This document shows positions 59,140 to 62,474 of a stretch of 62,474 bases of DNA, piece by piece. This stretch comes from Cytophagales bacterium (GTDB lineage Bacteria > Bacteroidota > Bacteroidia > Cytophagales > Microscillaceae). Within the stretch, counting starts at the first letter, position 1. Each line of letters begins with the position of its first letter. A program made the translations under genes and the position numbers. Where the stretch lies: the NCBI GenBank assembly GCA_013297825.1, contig JAAFIN010000003.1:1-62474 (forward strand). The letters run 5' to 3'. The notes under the pieces are model-generated. The model had not been told where the DNA came from, did not search any database, and saw only the letters and a list, made by a program, of their open reading frames with translations.

Positions 59140-59513
59140 TTACCAACCTTGTTTGTATAAATCCAAAAAAGATGGTACTGAAAGGCTAAAAAAATCAACT
59201 AAAAAATGGGCGAAAATTGCCCAAGTTAGGCTTTTTGTTTTTTTGTAGGTAAATGCCCAAACAATTCCCATAATCATTGTTGAGATAAAAACAGGAAATC
59301 CTTTAAAAAGGTCAGTATTTATCGCAAATACATAATGATTGGCAGAAAACAAAAAACTTGTGATGATTACCATTAACCAAGAATTCCATTGATTGGTGTA
59401 ATCCAATAACAAACCTCTCCAATAAAATTCTTCAATAAATGGATTTAAAAATGCAATAATCAGCCAAGGGAGAATAATCTCCCAAGAATTAAGAAGTTGG
59501 TAATGTTTTATAA
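59140..59513 (-). pseudogene. CPBP-family intramembrane protease gene, 5' end replaced by an IS
   Basis: The native part (about 125 residues from HYQLLNSW on) is a CPBP (Abi) glutamic protease: EEFYWRG (motif 1, Glu-Glu and Arg), FSANHYVF (motif 2) and FAHFLVDFF (motif 3), with four membrane helices. The frame continues past 59513 into the insertion sequence and reaches an artificial ATG at 59643 (MFYFHNCKDIQ), so the first 43 codons are IS sequence. If the IS is removed in silico, the frame meets TGA 10 codons upstream, so the true N-terminus is lost. Family members are usually longer by two or three helices. Probably non-functional, though a product could still be made from the IS-borne start. 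Confidence 0.8.
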
Positions 59514-60479
59514 GAGTATGTTTAAAATTTTTAAAAATAGGATAAAACGAAGAAAAAGGTAAAAAACTATATAGTAAAATAATTGCAAAAAAAGGAGAAA
59601 AAAAAAGGAACTGTATATCTTTGCAATTATGAAAATAGAACAAAAAAAAAGTAACTTGGAGTTACTTCCTCAAGGCTTTGAAATGACAGCATCTTCGTGG
59701 TCAAAAATATCATATTTTTTCCTAAATGCCAAAGGCAAAGAGCGAAAAACAAAATACCCAATGAGTTTCATATTTGAGGCAATATTATGGATAAACAGGA
59801 CAGGTTGTCAATGGCGGAATATTGATAGCAAATATCCTAAATGGCAATTAGTATATTCATATTTCAGAAAATGGAGTGAAATAGGTTTATTTGAAAAAAT
59901 AAACACCTATTTGGTAGAACAAAAACGAAAGGCATCAAATAAAGAAAAACAAGCAAGTTTGCTTGTTATAGACAGTCAAAGTGTGAAAGTTTCAGGCTTC
60001 ATCAAAGAAGATAAAGGTGTTGATGGCAACAAAAAAGTAAATGGGAGAAAAAGGGTCATAGCAGTTGATTCAATGGGAAATATTATTGCAACAGTTGTTC
60101 ACGCAGGCAATCTTTCTGATAATCATGGAGGCATTGCCATTGTTAATAGATTGGAAATACAAGAACAAACTTCAAGGCTTGAAAAAATCTTAGTTGATGC
60201 TGGTTACAAAGTTACTTTTATTGAATATGTGAATGAAAAATTTGAACAAAAATGTAAAGTGGAAGTTGCACAAAAACCAAAAAGCCAACAAGGCTTTGTT
60301 CCTACAAAAACACGTTGGGTAGTGGAAAGAGCCTTTGGAATCTTAAATTTTTTCAGGAGGTTAAGCAAAGATTATGAAAAAACAGTACAATCTTCTGAAA
60401 ATATGATTTTAATTGCTTCAATAGCACAATTTTGTAAAATTTAATTCTGTTTTAATCTCTTAAAATTTTAAACATACTC
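59514..60479 (+). mobile_element. IS5-family insertion sequence, complete, 966 bp
   Basis: The ends are inverted repeats: GAGTATGTTTAAAATTTT at the left (59514) and its complement, with a one-base indel, at the right (60479). A 3-bp direct repeat TAA flanks it (59511-59513 and 60480-60482). TAA-type duplication and a single 271-codon transposase point to the IS427/ISL2-like side of the IS5 family. The element sits between a CPBP gene and a small gene, both read from the other strand, and both are affected at their ends. Confidence 0.9.
59629..60444 (+). CDS. IS5-family DDE transposase
   Basis: A 271-residue transposase. The DDE residues are Asp115 in LLVIDSQSVKVSG, Asp190 in LEKILVDAGYK and Glu233 in RWVVERAFGILNFFRRLSKDYE. 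Between them KVNGRKRVIAVDSMG is the usual signature. The N-terminal DUF4096-like part has YPMSFIFEAILWINRTGCQWR. The frame is intact in a single ORF, so no frameshift is needed. It lies 115 bases inside the left end and 35 bases from the right end. The element should be able to move if expressed. Confidence 0.93.
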   Translation: MKIEQKKSNLELLPQGFEMTASSWSKISYFFLNAKGKERKTKYPMSFIFEAILWINRTGCQWRNIDSKYPKWQLVYSYFRKWSEIGLFEKINTYLVEQKRKASNKEKQASLLVIDSQSVKVSGFIKEDKGVDGNKKVNGRKRVIAVDSMGNIIATVVHAGNLSDNHGGIAIVNRLEIQEQTSRLEKILVDAGYKVTFIEYVNEKFEQKCKVEVAQKPKSQQGFVPTKTRWVVERAFGILNFFRRLSKDYEKTVQSSENMILIASIAQFCKI

Positions 60480-60833
60480 TAAGATACAGGAATGAATAAC
60501 GTTTTCAGTTATTAAGAATGTTTTATTTTGAAGTTCATTGTTTTTGATTGAATAAAAAACAACTATTTTTTTTGAGCTATTTAAATTATGGAAGCCCAAT
60601 TTTTCAAATGTCTGCTCAATCAAGTTCTCTGCTGTATCAAAGTCAGATTCATTCACAAAACTGATGGTAGCCAAAAAAGGTACACCACTTGGGGCAACTT
60701 TTGGTAATGATGTATAAAGATGAAATACATCTTCTTCATTCCAACCAAATGCTACCCCTTTGAATGGTGCTTCTAGTTGTTGCTTAAATAAGTCGTTTAT
60801 CTACTCTTGATAAGCATAGACGATTGGCTTCAT
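60468..60833 (-). pseudogene. Small gene with an in-frame TAG at codon 11 and an IS-altered stop
   Basis: From the ATG at 60833 the frame reads MKPIVYAYQE, then TAG (60803-60801), then INDLFKQQLEAPFKGVAFGW, NEEDVFHLYTSLPKVAPSG and, without a break, ATISFVNESDFDTAENLIEQ to the end. The upstream gene at 60848 stops only 15 bases before this ATG. The IS insertion falls at the natural end: before insertion the frame would have read C-I-L-stop; now it reads C-I-L-E-Y-V-stop with the last codons from the IS. A later TTG start (codon for L of FLATIS) could give a 68-residue product. No family recognised. Confidence 0.6.
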
Positions 60834-60847
60834 TTAGAATATATGAT

Positions 60848-61039
60848 TTAGAGTGTTAGAGCAAATCCATCCCTTGCAATTTGAGTTACAATAGTTGCGT
60901 CTGGATTGACGGTTTCGTTTGGTTGTTTTACAACCAATTTGTCAGTCTGGGGATCAAATACCAATTCATTAGTTGAACTTACTTGTGTGTTCAGTTTTTG
61001 AATCTCCTCTTGAACTTTATCAGGTCTTAGTTCTGCCAT
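60848..61039 (-). CDS. Small hypothetical protein upstream of the amber-interrupted gene
   Basis: A 63-residue, mostly polar protein (MAELRPDKVQEEIQKLNTQV, VFDPQTDKLVVKQPNETVNP, VTQIARDGFALTL). Codon use and an ATG with the next gene 15 bases downstream suggest a real gene. It does not match anything I know. Its 5' side is a long tandem repeat array (61087-61480), so promoter sequence must lie within 40 bases or inside the array. Confidence 0.5.
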   Translation of the reverse strand: MAELRPDKVQEEIQKLNTQVSSTNELVFDPQTDKLVVKQPNETVNPDATIVTQIARDGFALTL

Positions 61040-61086
61040 GATTGAGATTTTTTAAATGATAAAATAATTATTTTTATTGGTGTTCA

Positions 61087-61480
61087 AAAATTTCGTTTTA
61101 CAAGTTGTCTAAAAAATCCGTTTGCAGGTTTTTCTAAAATTTCGTTTTTAAATTTTCTGAAAATTCGTTTGCAGGTGTGTTCTATAAAGTTCGTTTTATG
61201 AGTTTTTCTGTTCAAAAATCTGTTTCAAAAGTTCGTTTTTAAGTTTTTTGAAAATCCGTTTTACAGATGTTTTAAAAGTTCATTTTTAGTTTTCTGAAAA
61301 TTCGTTTTGTAGGTTTGTTAAAAAGTTCGTTTTGTAGGTTTTTGTTTGTTTTGCAAGTTTTTGAAGACCTGTTTCCAAATACTTAAAAATTCGTTTTACA
61401 AATTTATGAAAATCCATTTCCAAATGCTTTAAAAGTTCGTTTTACAAGTTTTCTGTTTCCAACTTTTCCGTTTGCCTGTT
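61087..61480. repeat. Degenerate tandem array of about 17 units, 21-27 bases each
   Basis: Every unit has the core TTCGTTTT (or CCGTTT/ TCATTT) followed by ACAAGTTTTCTGAAA-like sequence, for example at 61087, 61159, 61208, 61230, 61300, 61318, 61388 and 61436. Unit length drifts between 21 and 27. No frame is open through it. It lies between the 63-residue gene and the attC-like element. Confidence 0.8.
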
Positions 61481-61495
61481 GTTTTTACAGTGAGG

Positions 61496-61630
61496 CATAA
61501 CGAACAAGGCTTGGCGAAGGCGGGGAAACCCAGCACAAAAGCCCAAATAAAGTAGTTTAGCCCCATTTATATTCCAAAGTTTAATAAAGCACTTTTGCCC
61601 CGCTTTCGCCAAACCCAAGTTGGTGGCTGT
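61496..61630. repeat. attC-like imperfect inverted repeat downstream of the phosphatase gene
   Basis: AAGGCTTGGCGAAGGCGGGG (61506-61525) is the complement, with few changes, of CCCCGCTTTCGCCAAACCC (61598-61616). Outer ends are ATAACGAAC on the left and AAGTTGGTGGC on the right. The size (135 bases), nested arms and AAC/GTT ends recall integron attC sites, but the 7-base core is not a clean match. Confidence 0.65.
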
Positions 61631-61634
61631 TTAT

Positions 61635-62273
61635 TTATACTTTTATAACCATAATTGTCATGTCGTCAAATTGACTGATTTTATTGATTTCAAATAATTG
61701 TGTCATTCTACTTTTCCAATCAAGACTATTAATTGCTACTTGTAGTTCAATTTCATACGCTTTTCTATTTGCCCAAAAACCGTCACTTATTAGTACAAAA
61801 TTTGTATCAGATACTAAATTGCCTCCAATTTTTACATAATTTAGTAATGAATCAATGGGAATTTTAAAGTCTGTTTCTTGTGAGATTTCAGACACTTTAT
61901 CAGTTTGTACTAATAGTATTTTACTATCTCCTATGCCTATGAAAAAATACTCTTTGCTTAACTTGTCAATTACTACACAAACCATTGTAGAAAGCATACC
62001 TTCACATTTATCTTTTGTCCAATAAAGTTTTGCATACGCCTTTCTTAAACTATCTTGTAAAATATACGTTAGATTGTTTGAACTTTGCCTAAATTCGTTA
62101 AAGTAATAAATAAAATCTTCGCAAATTTCTTTTGATGCTTTCCAATCGCAAGGGCAGCCTCCCACTCCGTCTGCTACACAACCAATAAAGACCATTTCGT
62201 CTTCATACACTTGGTAACTGTCTCCATTTTTGAGTTTATCTTTATTAGGTTGAGTTTGAACAAAGTAATCCAT
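61635..62273 (-). CDS. PP2C-like serine/threonine phosphatase
   Basis: A 212-residue protein with PP2C marks: FIGCVADGVGGC (metal-binding Asp-Gly; about 29-40), CEGMLSTMVCVVID (S-T motif), YFFIGIGDSKILLV (GDS/GDSR), FVLISDGFWANR (third Asp) and SQFDDMTIMVIKV (DD[MN]T). The fold is complete though shorter than the 240-260 residues of typical PP2C. It dephosphorylates protein Ser/Thr. It sits alone, flanked by inverted copies GTTGGTGGCT (61619) and AGCCACCAAC (62289), like a cassette. Confidence 0.85.
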   Translation of the reverse strand: MDYFVQTQPNKDKLKNGDSYQVYEDEMVFIGCVADGVGGCPCDWKASKEICEDFIYYFNEFRQSSNNLTYILQDSLRKAYAKLYWTKDKCEGMLSTMVCVVIDKLSKEYFFIGIGDSKILLVQTDKVSEISQETDFKIPIDSLLNYVKIGGNLVSDTNFVLISDGFWANRKAYEIELQVAINSLDWKSRMTQLFEINKISQFDDMTIMVIKV

Positions 62274-62287
62274 TTTCTTTTTTTAAA

Positions 62288-62343
62288 TAGCCACCAACGA
62301 ACAAGGCTTGGCGAAGGCGGGGAAATCCGTAGCACAAAAGCCT
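62288..62343. repeat. Half copy of the attC-like element upstream of the phosphatase
   Basis: CCACCAACGAACAAGGCTTG then GCGAAGGCGGGGAAATCC and CACAAAAGCC repeat 61499-61543 in the same orientation, nearly identical for 45 bases. The pairing right arm seen in the other copy is not found before the window ends. Confidence 0.65.
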
Positions 62344-62404
62344 AAGAAATAAGAATTAAATAATATCCGATTTTGTAATTATAAGGTAAGATAACTGAGG
62401 CAAT

Positions 62405-62474
62405 ATGAGATTATATTTAATTCTATTTTCATTTTTAATAATGTCAGGTTTAATTTTGATACCAATTTCAAATT
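62405..62474 (+). CDS. 5' end of an exported protein gene, cut by the window edge
   Basis: From the ATG at 62405 the frame is open to the end (23 codons, MRLYLILFSFLIMSGLILIP), a typical signal peptide or membrane anchor. Divergent from the phosphatase gene, separated by the half attC-like element. Nothing more can be said. Confidence 0.45.
   Translation, partial: MRLYLILFSFLIMSGLILIPISN

Noticed and set aside
61087-61480. CRISPR array
   Set aside because: Units are degenerate, without constant repeat and unique spacers of fixed length, and no cas gene is in the window.

Overview
The window looks like chromosomal DNA of a low-G+C member of the Bacteroidota, probably a Cytophagales-like gliding or free-living lineage. 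Supporting features are the very A+T-rich intergenic DNA, promoters of the TTTG/N19/TAnnTTTG type, many exported proteins ending their signal peptide in FAQ or NAQ, a porin-2 type barrel, DUF6934, DinB and DUF5908 proteins, and palindromic intergenic repeats typical of this phylum. I saw no rRNA or tRNA gene and did not try to name a species.

Layout. 1-1.7 kb: edge of a gene and two tandem paralogous small secreted proteins. 2-8.1 kb: an accessory block with a YhcG/DUF1016 nuclease, a small basic protein, a probable 310-nt noncoding RNA with a consensus promoter and a strong terminator, and a 1080-residue Toprim/helicase replication protein. 8.7-9.2 kb: DinB. 9.3-19.7 kb, minus strand: most of an extracellular contractile injection system (eCIS, Afp/PVC type), in transcription order DUF4255 cap protein, a conserved unknown, sheath, tube, a second tube protein with a 320-residue lysine-rich extension, DUF5908, LysM baseplate protein, VgrG-like spike, PAAR tip and gp25. 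The ATPase, tape measure, gp6/J baseplate and fibre genes are not here, so the system must be split over several loci or incomplete. The gaps between these genes are packed with tandem and simple repeats.

20-30 kb: an APH-like kinase, GNAT, a very large NTT-like transporter with HEAT and cNMP-binding-like domains, and a divergent pair of exported proteins with charged linkers, one with a GH18 domain. 30.1-41.2 kb: a nine-gene plus-strand surface-glycan cluster (two SDR epimerases, two paralogous polytopic proteins, two GT2s, a GT9-like protein, a methyltransferase-like protein and a membrane fusion protein), ended by a perfect 18-bp bidirectional terminator. 41.2-49 kb: phytanoyl-CoA dioxygenase, parA and parB separated by large inverted 23-bp repeat arrays, a lone trpD, and lon.

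49-62.5 kb: accessory DNA. Two toxin-antitoxin pairs sit behind two copies of the 3' end of an XRE regulator gene; then come a TPR operon, an LRR gene remnant, a second partial copy of the lon 3' end at 53.26 kb (which brackets the TA/TPR segment), a BRO-N protein, Hsp20, a porin, an IS5-type element with precise ends and a TAA target duplication, a small gene with an in-frame amber codon, a roughly 17-unit degenerate tandem array, and a PP2C-like phosphatase flanked by attC-like inverted repeats.

Most notable candidates: the tube protein whose extension carries five 11-residue amphipathic repeats (possible built-in membrane-active or cargo module of an eCIS); the unassigned 310-nt RNA beside the replication protein; the repeat architecture of the parA-parB gap; and the direct-repeat-flanked VapBC module and lon-tail duplication.
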